64,000 bases of DNA from Duganella levis (GTDB lineage Bacteria > Pseudomonadota > Gammaproteobacteria > Burkholderiales > Burkholderiaceae_D): positions 124,001 to 188,000 of the forward strand of contig NZ_WWCT01000007.1 of NCBI RefSeq assembly GCF_009857605.1. The letters run 5' to 3'. Shown one piece after another: positions 17,139 through 29,762 of the stretch. The position numbers and the translations under genes were made by a program. Below the pieces are notes generated by a model. It did not search any database and had not been told where the DNA came from. It saw only the letters and a list, made by a program, of their open reading frames with translations. Positions within the stretch are counted from its first letter, which is position 1, and the number at the start of each line of letters is the position of its first letter.

Positions 17139-17987
17139 ATGTCACATCTCGTACGCACCACTGTTGCTCTCGCCCTCTTCGCAGCTTGCAGCGCGCAAGC
17201 CGCCGACTGGACCGACACCTCGCTCAGCTACCGCTACGGCACCAAGTTCGCCGAGCCGTACAACAGCAATGACATCACCAAGAACATCGTCAACCTGAGT
17301 AGCGTCTCCGGCTACAAATACGGCAAGAACTTCTTCAGCGTCGACCTGCTGATGTCGTCCGAGCTCGATCCATCGGCGGCCGGTTCCAACAGCGGCGCGC
17401 ACGAAGCCTATGTGGTGTATCGCCACACGCTGGACTTCGGCAAGATCTTCAACAAGAGCTACGCCTTCGGCCCGGTGCGCGGCCTTGGCGCCACCGCCGG
17501 CTTTGACTACAACAGTAAAACCGACGCCGGCTACAACTCCAAGAAGCGCATGCTGGTCGCCGGCCCAACGCTGATGATGGACGTACCGGGCTTCCTCGAT
17601 ATCAGCCTGCTCGCGCTGTGGGAATCCAACGCGCCGTATAACACCTTCACCAACCAGGCCACGCCGCGCTACGCCTATAAAACCCACGCCATGCTGACCG
17701 GCGCCTGGGGCATTCCATTCAACGTCGGCATCCCGCTGTCGTTCGAAGGCTACGCCAACTTCATCACCGGCAAGGGCAGCAATGAATTCGGCGGCGGCAC
17801 CGCGCCGGAGACCAACATCGACATGCAGATCATGTACGACATCAGCGAAACGGTCGGCACGCCGAAGAACACCTTCAAGATCGGCATCGAGTACCAGTAC
17901 TGGAAAAACAAATTCGGCAACCCGGACCGCACCGTGCCCGGCGCCACCGCCAAGACGCCGATGGTGCGCGCGGAATACCACTTCTAA
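17139..17987 (+). CDS. Tsx-like nucleoside-specific outer membrane channel
   Basis: A 282-residue protein. The ATG 17139 (MSHLVRTTVAL) is preceded by CCGGAG; the in-frame ATG-less extension upstream is rejected. A clear signal peptide ends CSAQAADW. The mature part is a 12-strand-type barrel with WTDTSLSYRYGTKFAEPY at its start and a C-terminal aromatic residue (VRAEYHF), as in Tsx/OmpK porins. It lets nucleosides or bases cross the outer membrane. It is the first gene of the right arm, followed 24 bp later by the BMP binding protein, so the pair form one uptake route with the left-arm ABC transporter. Confidence 0.88.
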   Translation: MSHLVRTTVALALFAACSAQAADWTDTSLSYRYGTKFAEPYNSNDITKNIVNLSSVSGYKYGKNFFSVDLLMSSELDPSAAGSNSGAHEAYVVYRHTLDFGKIFNKSYAFGPVRGLGATAGFDYNSKTDAGYNSKKRMLVAGPTLMMDVPGFLDISLLALWESNAPYNTFTNQATPRYAYKTHAMLTGAWGIPFNVGIPLSFEGYANFITGKGSNEFGGGTAPETNIDMQIMYDISETVGTPKNTFKIGIEYQYWKNKFGNPDRTVPGATAKTPMVRAEYHF

Positions 17988-18011
17988 CTCTCTCAACGTA
18001 AAGGAAACCGT

Positions 18012-19088
<1,077 letters not shown>

Positions 19089-19090
19089 GC

Positions 19091-20074
19091 ATGGATACGC
19101 TGCTGCTCAACGACTGGCACCCGGTCGCGCTCTCCACGCAGGTTACGGCCGGCGCTATGCTGGCCACCGATCTGCTGGAAACGTGCGTGGTGCTGTGGCG
19201 CGACAGCGGCGGCGTGCTGCATGCGTGGGAAGACCGCTGTCCGCATCGCGGCACGCGGCTTTCCATGGGGGCCGTGCGCGACGACACGCTGACTTGTCCT
19301 TACCACGGCTGGACCTTTGGCAAGGAGGGCCGCTGCACGCGCATCCCGGCGCTGCCGGAGGCGCCGCTCAAGGCGCAGGTCAATGTGTACCACGTGCAGG
19401 AGCTGTATGGCCTGGCGTGGGTATGCCTCGGTACGCCGGCGCATGCGGGGCCGCCGGCGTTTCCGGAGTTTGGCGACGCGCAGCTGCGCAAGGTCTGGTG
19501 CGGGCCTTACGATGTGCGCAGCAGCGCGCCGCGCATCATCGAGAACTTCCTCGACATGGCGCACTTCGCGTTTGTGCACGAGGGCATATTGGGTGACCAG
19601 CAGCACCCGGTCATTCCCGACTACAGCGTCGAGACATTCGACGAGGCGGAATACGGCAGCGGCGTATGGGCCAGGCAGTGCCACGCCTTCCAGCCGCAAG
19701 CCAGCAAGGCCGCCACCGGCGGCAGCGATATCGAATACACCTACCGCGTGGTGCGGCCATTGACGGCGGTACTGACCAAGCATCCGCCGGACAGCATCCG
19801 CGAAGCGATCGCGCTGCTGCTGCAACCGCTGACCGAAACCACCACACGCGCATGGATCATCCTCGCGCTCAACGACTTCACCTCCAGCGACGACGCGCTG
19901 CGCGCCTTCCAGGACACCATCTTCCTGCAAGACCTGCCGATCCTGGAAAGCCAGCACCCGGCGCGCCTGCCGCTAACGCCGGGCGCCGAAGTATCGGTGG
20001 CCTGCGACCGCATGTCGCTGGCCTACCGCAGCTATCTCAAACAACAGAACCTGCAATACGGAGTGATTCGATGA
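19091..20074 (+). CDS. Rieske non-heme iron oxygenase, HpxD-like by context (purine hydroxylase candidate)
   Basis: A 327-residue terminal oxygenase. The Rieske [2Fe-2S] ligands are C50/H52 in RCPHRG and C69/H72 in CPYHGW. The mononuclear iron site is in ENFLDMAHFAFVHEG (Asp, His, His). There is no reductase domain. It lies between a purine-binding protein (2 bp upstream) and a guanine-deaminase-like enzyme (ATGA overlap). In Klebsiella the Rieske enzyme HpxD, with reductase HpxE, oxidises hypoxanthine/xanthine, so the same role is the best inference here. An alternative is N-demethylation of a methylxanthine. No HpxE-type reductase is in the window. Confidence 0.82.
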   Translation: MDTLLLNDWHPVALSTQVTAGAMLATDLLETCVVLWRDSGGVLHAWEDRCPHRGTRLSMGAVRDDTLTCPYHGWTFGKEGRCTRIPALPEAPLKAQVNVYHVQELYGLAWVCLGTPAHAGPPAFPEFGDAQLRKVWCGPYDVRSSAPRIIENFLDMAHFAFVHEGILGDQQHPVIPDYSVETFDEAEYGSGVWARQCHAFQPQASKAATGGSDIEYTYRVVRPLTAVLTKHPPDSIREAIALLLQPLTETTTRAWIILALNDFTSSDDALRAFQDTIFLQDLPILESQHPARLPLTPGAEVSVACDRMSLAYRSYLKQQNLQYGVIR

Positions 20075-20547
20075 CAGCAACCGCGCAAGACCACGACTTC
20101 CTGACCCGCGTGCTGGCCCTGGCGCAGCGTTCGCGCGACGAAGGCCACCATCCGTTTGCCGCCATGGTGGTGGCCGCAAACGGCACCATCATCTCGCAAG
20201 CGATGAACGCCTCCAGCAGCGATCGCACCGCGCACGCCGAGATGAACGCGCTGCGCCTCGCATCGCAGCAATATGGTCCGGCCGAACTGGCCACCGCCAC
20301 GCTGTATGCCAATGCCGAACCATGCGCCATGTGCGCCGGCGGCACCTACTGGAGCGGCGTGGGACGGGTGGTGTATGCAATGTCGGAAGCCAGCCTGCTG
20401 GCACTGACCGGCAGCGATCCCGAAAATCCGACGCTGTCGCTGCCGTGCCGCACGGTGTTTGCCGCTGGCCAGCGCCCGACCGAAGTGATCGGACCGCTGC
20501 GCGAAGACGAAGCGCGCCTTGCGCACGCGGACTTCTGGCACAAATAA
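20071..20547 (+). CDS. CDA-fold nucleoside/guanine deaminase
   Basis: A 158-residue zinc deaminase starting at an ATG that overlaps the Rieske stop (ATGA). The active site is H55-A-E57 in TAHAEMNAL and P84-C-A-M-C88, the classic zinc triad and proton-shuttling Glu. The length matches Bacillus-type guanine deaminase (GuaD), which shares this fold. In a purine operon, guanine to xanthine is the likely reaction; adenosine- or cytidine-type specificity cannot be excluded from sequence alone. It is the last gene of the right arm. Confidence 0.85.
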   Translation: MTATAQDHDFLTRVLALAQRSRDEGHHPFAAMVVAANGTIISQAMNASSSDRTAHAEMNALRLASQQYGPAELATATLYANAEPCAMCAGGTYWSGVGRVVYAMSEASLLALTGSDPENPTLSLPCRTVFAAGQRPTEVIGPLREDEARLAHADFWHK

Positions 20548-20680
20548 CAAAGTTCCGCGCCGACTGATGTTTCCGGGCGACACCACACGCATCCGGCCGT
20601 TAAACTACATTGATTATTTGGCGTAATCGCGGCACAGTGTCTCCCTAAGCCATGCATCATTGAGATGCGGGGAGACAATC

Positions 20681-21067
20681 ATGAAGCTTTTGCAATTAGC
20701 GCTGTTGGCCGCAGTGGGACTGGCGGTGATATCGCATGCCCGCGCGCAAGCGCCAAAATCCGACTCACCATCCGCCCTGCGCGGTGCCGAGCCCTATCTG
20801 CCACCGGCGCTGCGCAAGCCCCTGCGCGATGCCTCGACCGGCACCGCGCTGCTGCGCTACCAGCCGATGGAGAAACTGAAGAAACGTTTTGAAGCCGCCG
20901 ACCTCGACGGCAACGGCGTGCTGAGCCGCGACGAAGCGCGCCAGGCGGGCCTGACCGTGGTCGACAAAAACTTCGATCACATCGACACCGCCCAACGCGG
21001 CGCGGTCAGCTTCGACGACCTCAAAGCCTTCCTGATCCAGCGCCGCGAAGAGGCGCATTCACGGTAA
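20681..21067 (+). CDS. Secreted EF-hand calcium-binding protein
   Basis: A 128-residue protein. The ATG 20681 follows GGGGAGA. The signal peptide ends SHARAQAP. One canonical EF-hand loop, DLDGNGVLSRDE (near residue 80), is followed by a degenerate second one (DHIDTAQRGAVSFDDL) that lacks several ligands. It is presumably periplasmic and calcium-binding; its partner is unknown. It stands alone between the purine operon and the converging kinase operon. Confidence 0.85.
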   Translation: MKLLQLALLAAVGLAVISHARAQAPKSDSPSALRGAEPYLPPALRKPLRDASTGTALLRYQPMEKLKKRFEAADLDGNGVLSRDEARQAGLTVVDKNFDHIDTAQRGAVSFDDLKAFLIQRREEAHSR

Positions 21068-21076
21068 CTGTCCTCT

Positions 21077-22255
21077 TTATTGCGGCGGCGCGTCGCGACG
21101 CGGCAGGATCAGGCTGAAGGTCGAGCCTTCGCCCGGCTTGCTTTCCAGCGTCAGGCTGCCTTCGTGCACCTCGGCCAGCTGGCGCGAGATGTACAGGCCC
21201 AGCCCCAACCCCGCCGGCGCATCGGTGCCGACACCGCGTTCATACGGTTCAAAAATCTTGGCCTGGTTTTCCGGCGCAATCCCCGGACCGCAATCGCGCA
21301 CGTCGATGCGGGCCCAGTCCTGCTCCACCGTGAGCGTCACGCTGATCGGCTGCTGGCAACCGTAACGCATCGCATTGGTCAGCAGATTCACCACCACCTG
21401 CTCGATGCGGAACTCATCCCACCAACCGCTGACCGGCGTGCCCGCTTCCAGCGAAATGCTGGTGCCGGCCGTATTGGCCTGCGGCGTCAGGTCATGCACC
21501 ACGCGCCGCAGCAGGCCGGACAACTCCACCCAGCCCGGCCGCAACGACAGCTTGCCGCTGCGGATGCGCGACACGTCCAGCATGTCGTCGATCAGCCGGA
21601 TGATGCTCTGGATCTGGCGGTCATCGCGCGCCACCATGCGCTGCAACTGCTCGGCGCCGAACGCCGCCATATTGCCGCGCTCCAGCTGCATCTTGCGCAG
21701 CTGGGTTTCCAGGTACAGCGTGTTGAGCGGCGTGCGCATCTCGTGCGACACCATCGACATGAATTCATCGCGCATCACCAGCGCCCGCTCCAGCTGGGCC
21801 TGGGTCGCGGCCTGCTTCTGCTGCGCCGCCTCCAGCGCCTCGACCTGGCGCCGCATCGCTTCGCGCGCCTCGTACAGCGCCACGAATACTTGCACCTTGC
21901 CCTTCACCGCGCGCGGATCGAGCGGTTTGTACAGCAAGTCCACCGCACCCGCCTCGTAACCCTTGAACGAGTAATTCAGCTCCTTGCCGGCCGCCGTCAC
22001 GAACACGATCGGGATGTGGCGCGTCTTGTCGGTGCCGCGCATCAGCTCGGCCAGCTCGAAACCGTCCATGCCCGGCATCTGCACGTCGAGGATGGCGATG
22101 GCGAAATCGTGCTGCAACAGCAGCGCCAGCGCTTCCTCGCCGGAACCCGCCTGGAATACTTCGCGGCCTTCGCCGCGGATCAGCGCTTCCAGCGCCTGCA
22201 GGTTTTCCGGCAGATCGTCGACGATCAGCAACTTGGTGGGGGATGCGTCTTGCAT
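21077..22255 (-). CDS. Hybrid REC-histidine kinase
   Basis: A 392-residue soluble protein. It has a receiver domain (residues 5-125, phosphoacceptor D57 in AILDVQMPGMDG), a coiled linker, HisKA (H171 in MVSHEMRTPLN) and HATPase (N box NLLTNAMRYG, G boxes DCGPGIAPENQ and GLGLGLYISRQ). The input is therefore phosphorylation by another kinase, most simply the large hybrid kinase at 23681. Its ATG overlaps the stop of the CheB gene (TAATG), so it is the fourth and last gene of the operon. Confidence 0.93.
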   Translation of the reverse strand: MQDASPTKLLIVDDLPENLQALEALIRGEGREVFQAGSGEEALALLLQHDFAIAILDVQMPGMDGFELAELMRGTDKTRHIPIVFVTAAGKELNYSFKGYEAGAVDLLYKPLDPRAVKGKVQVFVALYEAREAMRRQVEALEAAQQKQAATQAQLERALVMRDEFMSMVSHEMRTPLNTLYLETQLRKMQLERGNMAAFGAEQLQRMVARDDRQIQSIIRLIDDMLDVSRIRSGKLSLRPGWVELSGLLRRVVHDLTPQANTAGTSISLEAGTPVSGWWDEFRIEQVVVNLLTNAMRYGCQQPISVTLTVEQDWARIDVRDCGPGIAPENQAKIFEPYERGVGTDAPAGLGLGLYISRQLAEVHEGSLTLESKPGEGSTFSLILPRRDAPPQ

Positions 22256-22857
22256 TAATTATTCTCCAGCATCATCAACAGGGTGTGTATCTCTTCCAAC
22301 GGCAAAATCAGGTCCGGCGCGCGCAGCCGGATGGCTTGCTGCGGCATGGTCGGCACCTCGGCCTCTTGCGGGTCTTGCACCACGGTCAGGCCGCCGGCCG
22401 CGCCGATGGCCGCCAGGCCGGCCGCGCCATCATGGTTGGCGCCGGTGAGCAGGATGCCCACCAGCGCCGGACCGTAGGCGTCGGCCGCCGATTCCATCAG
22501 ATAATCAATCGCCGGACGGGCAAAATGCAGTGGCGCCTCGCAACTCAGCGAGAAACTGCGATCACGCTCGACCGACAAATGGTAGCCCGAACCGGCAAAG
22601 TACAGCGTACCGGAGGCCAGTTCTTCCTTGTCCCGCGCTTCGCGCACCGGCAAGTCCATGCGCTGCTGAAACACCCCGGCCAGATGGCTCTGGCGCCCAT
22701 CGGGAATGTGCAGCACCGCCACCACCGCGCGGCCATAATCTGCCGGCAGCCCTGGCAGCAGACGCAACAATGCACCGACGCCGCCGGCCGAGGCGCCGAT
22801 CACCACCGCCTCCACCTTGCGGCCGGCCAGTACTGTGCGGAGTGACGAGGTGTCCAT
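22255..22857 (-). CDS. CheB-type methylesterase, catalytic domain only
   Basis: A 200-residue protein starting at ATG 22857 (MDTSSL). Catalytic triad regions are GASAGGV (Ser), VLHIPDG (His) and LTGANHDGAAG (Asp). There is no receiver domain, so unlike chemotaxis CheB its activity is not controlled by its own phosphorylation. It is 2 bp from the CheR stop, in the same operon. With CheR it would set reversible glutamate methylation on an unidentified target, possibly the CHASE3 kinase. Confidence 0.92.
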   Translation of the reverse strand: MDTSSLRTVLAGRKVEAVVIGASAGGVGALLRLLPGLPADYGRAVVAVLHIPDGRQSHLAGVFQQRMDLPVREARDKEELASGTLYFAGSGYHLSVERDRSFSLSCEAPLHFARPAIDYLMESAADAYGPALVGILLTGANHDGAAGLAAIGAAGGLTVVQDPQEAEVPTMPQQAIRLRAPDLILPLEEIHTLLMMLENN

Positions 22858-22859
22858 GA

Positions 22860-23678
22860 TCAACGTTTGCGGAACAGGCGTTCGCGCTTCTGCACCGGTT
22901 CAAAGTTCGGCGCGTAGGCCGAGAAGTCGATGCTTTCCTTGCTGCCCAGGCCAAGGAAGCCGCGGTGGCACAGCGACTCGTGGAACAGGCCGAAGGCGCG
23001 CTCCTGCAACCGCTTTTTGAAATAAATCATCACGTTGCGGCAACTGATCAGCTGCGTTTCCGCAAACACGGCATCGGTCGCCAGGCTGTGGTCGGCGAAG
23101 GTGACGTTTTCGCACAGCGACTTGTCGAACAGCGCGGCGTTGTAGGCCGCCGTGTAGTAATCGGAAAAACTGCGGGTGCCGCCGGCCGCCTGGTAGTTCT
23201 GCGTGTACTCGCGCATCGCGTCCAGCGGGAACACGCCCTGGCGCGCTTTCTCCAGCGATTTCGGATTGATGTCGGTGGCGTAAATCATGCTGCGTTCCAG
23301 CAAGCCTTCTTCCTTGAGCAGGATGGCCATCGAATACACTTCCTCGCCGGTGCTGCAACCGGCGATCCAGATCTTCAGCGATGGATAGGTGCGCAGCACC
23401 GGCACCACATGCTCGCGCAGCGCGGCAAAGTAAGTCGGATCGCGGAACATCGAGGTGACCGGTATCGTCAGGTATTGCAGTAGCTGGCTGAAGGCGGCGG
23501 GCTCGTGGATCACCCGCGCCTGCAAGGCCGAAATGCTGTCGCACTCCATCTCCTTCAGCGCGTGCAGCACGCGGCGCTTTTGCGAAGCGCCGGTGTAGTC
23601 GCGGAAATCGTAGCTGTACTTCAGATAGATGGCTTCCACCAGCATCTTCAGCTCGATATCGGTATCACTGTGTTGCAT
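22860..23678 (-). CDS. CheR-type protein-glutamate methyltransferase
   Basis: A 272-residue protein from ATG 23678 (MQHSDTD). It has an N-terminal CheR domain (YDFRDYTGASQKRRV) and a SAM-binding domain with IWIAGCSTGEEVYSMAILL, IYATDINPKSLEKARQG and LISCRNVMIYF. It starts 2 bp after the hybrid kinase stop (TGA-CC-ATG). No chemotaxis CheA/CheW/CheY is present, so this looks like a signalling variant outside flagellar chemotaxis. Confidence 0.94.
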   Translation of the reverse strand: MQHSDTDIELKMLVEAIYLKYSYDFRDYTGASQKRRVLHALKEMECDSISALQARVIHEPAAFSQLLQYLTIPVTSMFRDPTYFAALREHVVPVLRTYPSLKIWIAGCSTGEEVYSMAILLKEEGLLERSMIYATDINPKSLEKARQGVFPLDAMREYTQNYQAAGGTRSFSDYYTAAYNAALFDKSLCENVTFADHSLATDAVFAETQLISCRNVMIYFKKRLQERAFGLFHESLCHRGFLGLGSKESIDFSAYAPNFEPVQKRERLFRKR

Positions 23679-23680
23679 GG

Positions 23681-27181
<3,501 letters not shown>

Positions 27182-27291
27182 GGTCTGGGCCAGATTAACT
27201 TAGGAAACAAGAAGTTTATCTCAAACACAAGCTTAACCAACCCACCATTTCAATCGTGCGTGAAGGAAATAACATATCCCTGCATGCAAAC

Positions 27292-27612
27292 CTATTCCAC
27301 AAACTGCTCGCCGTCCCAATCAGGAATGGCCAAATTTCCACCAAAGCAACTTTCTACGACTTCGCCCCCACGCAGAAAGCCGACCACCCACGAGTAGTCA
27401 TTCTCCCGGACTGGCATTAGCTCTTTCAATATCGCCGCAATATGGGGTATCTGCGCTTCCAGATTCGATTGCGCCAAATCGTCAATTGCAACAGAAATGA
27501 ACAGTAGCTGGAAGTCATCCTGTAGCTCGTACTTAAACATTCGGCTGGGGATGCCAGTTTCATTGATGAGACGTTTTAAAGTTGAATTGGCTAGTTCATC
27601 ATCGACCAACAT
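27292..27612 (-). CDS. Putative immunity protein (orphan toxin module)
   Basis: A 106-residue soluble, acidic protein. The start at 27612 (MLVDDELANS) is chosen for the strong GGGGAGG 6-7 bp upstream rather than the further in-frame ATG. Features are a KYELQDDFQLLFISVAI strand-rich core and WVVGFLRGGEVVESCFGG near the C-terminus. The base composition is visibly less GC-rich than the neighbours. It follows the small gene 27630-27866 by 17 bp in the same direction. Size, acidity and position behind a toxin-tail-like gene suggest an immunity protein of a polymorphic toxin system; the family is not identified, so this is inference. Confidence 0.55.
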   Translation of the reverse strand: MLVDDELANSTLKRLINETGIPSRMFKYELQDDFQLLFISVAIDDLAQSNLEAQIPHIAAILKELMPVRENDYSWVVGFLRGGEVVESCFGGNLAIPDWDGEQFVE

Positions 27613-27629
27613 TTTTATCCTCCCCAGAC

Positions 27630-27866
27630 TTACAGACATCCCATCGCTCTGGCCTTGGCTCGCAACTTTTCTAGTCCTCGCTTCGTAGAGCGGATCATGT
27701 CCATATGACCCACGTATGTCCCTTTGCCCGCCATATCGCCAACAGGGTTTGATGAATAGGCACGGTGAAAAAGATCATAGCGGTCTTCTGCGTGTTGTGC
27801 TTCTCGTTTCCTTAGTTGCGCCTCCAGATCGCAAATTTTTGCGATTATTTGCTCGCATGAATTCAT
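27630..27866 (-). CDS. Orphan polymorphic-toxin C-terminal-like domain
   Basis: A 78-residue protein from ATG 27866 with AAGG 7 bp upstream. The segment GKGTYVGHMDMIRSTKRGL, ending KARAMGCL, resembles the extreme C-termini of many Rhs/PAAR-type polymorphic toxins (GT-x-GH, then a charged helix, then a terminal Gly-Cys). There is no signal peptide, delivery domain or upstream toxin body. It may be a displaced toxin tail that now has its own start, or a complete small gene. It is followed 17 bp later by the immunity-like gene, and lies in the same AT-richer patch. Confidence 0.5.
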   Translation of the reverse strand: MNSCEQIIAKICDLEAQLRKREAQHAEDRYDLFHRAYSSNPVGDMAGKGTYVGHMDMIRSTKRGLEKLRAKARAMGCL

Positions 27867-27917
27867 GCAGAAACCTTGCTGGCTGGTTGTGTACCTGCAC
27901 AGACTAAGGTTTCTGCA
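27866..27917 (-). promoter_or_regulatory. Inverted repeat covering the ribosome site of the toxin-tail gene
   Basis: TGCAGAAACCTT (27866-27877) and AAGGTTTCTGCA (27906-27917) are perfect 12-bp arms with a 28-base loop. In the minus-strand transcript the downstream arm contains the AAGG ribosome site and ends at the A of the start codon. A folded leader would therefore hide the translation start of 27630-27866. There is no T-run, so it is not a terminator. Confidence 0.55.
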
Positions 27918-27941
27918 GTCCTCGCTATTTGACCTGGATCG

Positions 27942-28724
27942 TTATGCGGCCTGTTTCTGCCCGCCGTCGTACCAGATCACGCCGTCGGCGCGGATGGTGG
28001 TGCGGTTGAGGATGCGGCGGGTGGACGGCGTGATCGGCGTCGCCTTGTGCGCCACATGCAGGTTGTCGGCCACCACCACGTCACCCGGCAGCCAGTGGTG
28101 GCGGTAGGTGGCGCCATCCCGCGAGTAATGACGGTCCACCGCCTCCATCAGCGCCCGCGAATGGTCGGGACTGTAGCCCAGCACGCCCGCCGTCAGGCCG
28201 AGGTTCAGGTACAGCGCCGGCACGCCGGTCTTCGGATGCTTCAGCACCAGCGGATGCACCACGCCATTGCGGTGCGCCGTGTTCAGGCCGGCGAACTCCT
28301 GCTGTATTTCCGGCTGCAACTCGGCATACGCCCGCTGCAAGTCGGTGAACAGCGTATCGCCGCCCTCCTCCGACTGCACTTCCGAATACCAGAAACTGAT
28401 CGGCGTCGGATCTTCGCGGAACGAACCGTCCGAGTGCCAGTAGCGACCAACCTCGACATGGCCATCCTCCGGCCGGCTGGCGACACGGAAAATCTCCGGC
28501 AAGCCGTTCAGCTGGCCACGCATGGTCGGGAAGGTCTCCAGGCTGCCGAACAGCTGGCTGGCGGCGATCTGCTCCTGCGGCGTGAATGACTGGCCGCGAA
28601 TGACCAGCAAGCCATATTGCAGCAGCGCCGAGCGCAGCAATTCAGTCGTGCCAGGGTTGGCCTGGCGCATATCGACGCCGTCGATTTCGGCGCCAAAACC
28701 TACGGGAAGCGGGGTGATTTTCAT
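27942..28724 (-). CDS. TauD/TfdA-family Fe(II)/2-oxoglutarate dioxygenase
   Basis: A 260-residue enzyme with the 2-His-1-carboxylate facial triad: HSD in RYWHSDGSFREDP (about residue 96) and the distal His in VADNLHVAHKA (about 222). The 2-oxoglutarate-binding Arg is in RILNRTTI. Enzymes of this family hydroxylate taurine, alkylsulfonates, phenoxyacetates and other substrates. No sulfonate transporter is adjacent, so the substrate is open. It is divergent from the LysR gene at 28827, its probable regulator. Confidence 0.9.
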   Translation of the reverse strand: MKITPLPVGFGAEIDGVDMRQANPGTTELLRSALLQYGLLVIRGQSFTPQEQIAASQLFGSLETFPTMRGQLNGLPEIFRVASRPEDGHVEVGRYWHSDGSFREDPTPISFWYSEVQSEEGGDTLFTDLQRAYAELQPEIQQEFAGLNTAHRNGVVHPLVLKHPKTGVPALYLNLGLTAGVLGYSPDHSRALMEAVDRHYSRDGATYRHHWLPGDVVVADNLHVAHKATPITPSTRRILNRTTIRADGVIWYDGGQKQAA

Positions 28725-28826
28725 ACATCCTCCTTAAGCATTGCGGTATGAAATGACTATAATCCCGCCCCGGTCTGCTGATAAGATAGGCAAATTCGCA
28801 CACACCTTTGCGCAGGACGCAACGCC

Positions 28827-29762
28827 ATGGACCGATTCGCTGAACTGAAAGCTTTTTGCCTGGTGGCCAACAACGGCGGTTTTTCCGCCGCCGCGCGCCA
28901 GCTGAACGTGGCTACCTCGTCCGTGACCCGGCTGGTGGATGCGCTGGAACAACGTCTTGGCGCGCCGCTGCTGAACCGTTCGACGCGCAGCATCACCCTC
29001 ACCGACAGCGGCCGCAACTACTTCGACCACGCCAGCCAGATCCTGGCCGCGCTGGACGAAGCCGATGACGCCGCCGCCGGCCGCGATGCCGAACCGGCCG
29101 GCGTGCTGCGCATTGCCGCCCCGGTCACGCTGGCGATCCGCTACATCGCCCCGCTGCTGCCGGAACTGGCGCGCCGCTATCCGCGGCTGGAACTGGACAT
29201 GCGCCTCAGCGACGCCCTGACCAATATGGTCGATGAAGCGATCGATGTCGCCATCCGCATCGGCAATCCCGAACAGCAGCCCAACCTGATCGCCCGCAAG
29301 CTGGCCGGCCACACGCGCCACATCGTCGCCAGCCCGGCCTACCTGGACGCCCACGGCGCGCCGCAGACGCCGGACGAACTCAGCCAGCGCAACTGCCTGC
29401 TGTTTGCCTACGGCCCCAGCCGCTCGACCTGGCGTCTGCGCAATGCCGACCTGGCCACCGAAGTGGAAGTGAGCGGCAGCCTGCACGTCAACAATGCAGA
29501 GATGCTGCGCCAGGCCGCGCTGGGCGGACTCGGCCTGACACTGCTGCCGACCTGGCTGATCCAGCCCGATCTGGAAGCCGGCACACTGGTGCCGGTGCTC
29601 AACGAGTACCAGGCCAATCCGGGAGAAATGGATGTGGGGATTTATGCGGTGTATCCGGCCAACCGGCGCGGCGCATCCAAGATTCGCGTCTTCACCGACC
29701 TGCTGGCCGAGGCGCTGGAGAACCGCAGCGGCGACGCGCCGCTGCGGGATGGTACTACTTAG
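28827..29762 (+). CDS. LysR-family transcriptional regulator
   Basis: A 311-residue protein. The N-terminal winged HTH is DRFAELKAFCLVANNGGFSA, then ARQLNVATSSVTRLVDALEQ (residues 2-50). The substrate domain is of the type seen in the large CrgA-like group (LPTWLIQPDLEAGTLVPVL near the end). The 102-bp gap to the divergent dioxygenase fits regulation of that gene. Its stop overlaps the stop of the converging cytochrome gene by 4 bp. Confidence 0.94.
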   Translation: MDRFAELKAFCLVANNGGFSAAARQLNVATSSVTRLVDALEQRLGAPLLNRSTRSITLTDSGRNYFDHASQILAALDEADDAAAGRDAEPAGVLRIAAPVTLAIRYIAPLLPELARRYPRLELDMRLSDALTNMVDEAIDVAIRIGNPEQQPNLIARKLAGHTRHIVASPAYLDAHGAPQTPDELSQRNCLLFAYGPSRSTWRLRNADLATEVEVSGSLHVNNAEMLRQAALGGLGLTLLPTWLIQPDLEAGTLVPVLNEYQANPGEMDVGIYAVYPANRRGASKIRVFTDLLAEALENRSGDAPLRDGTT

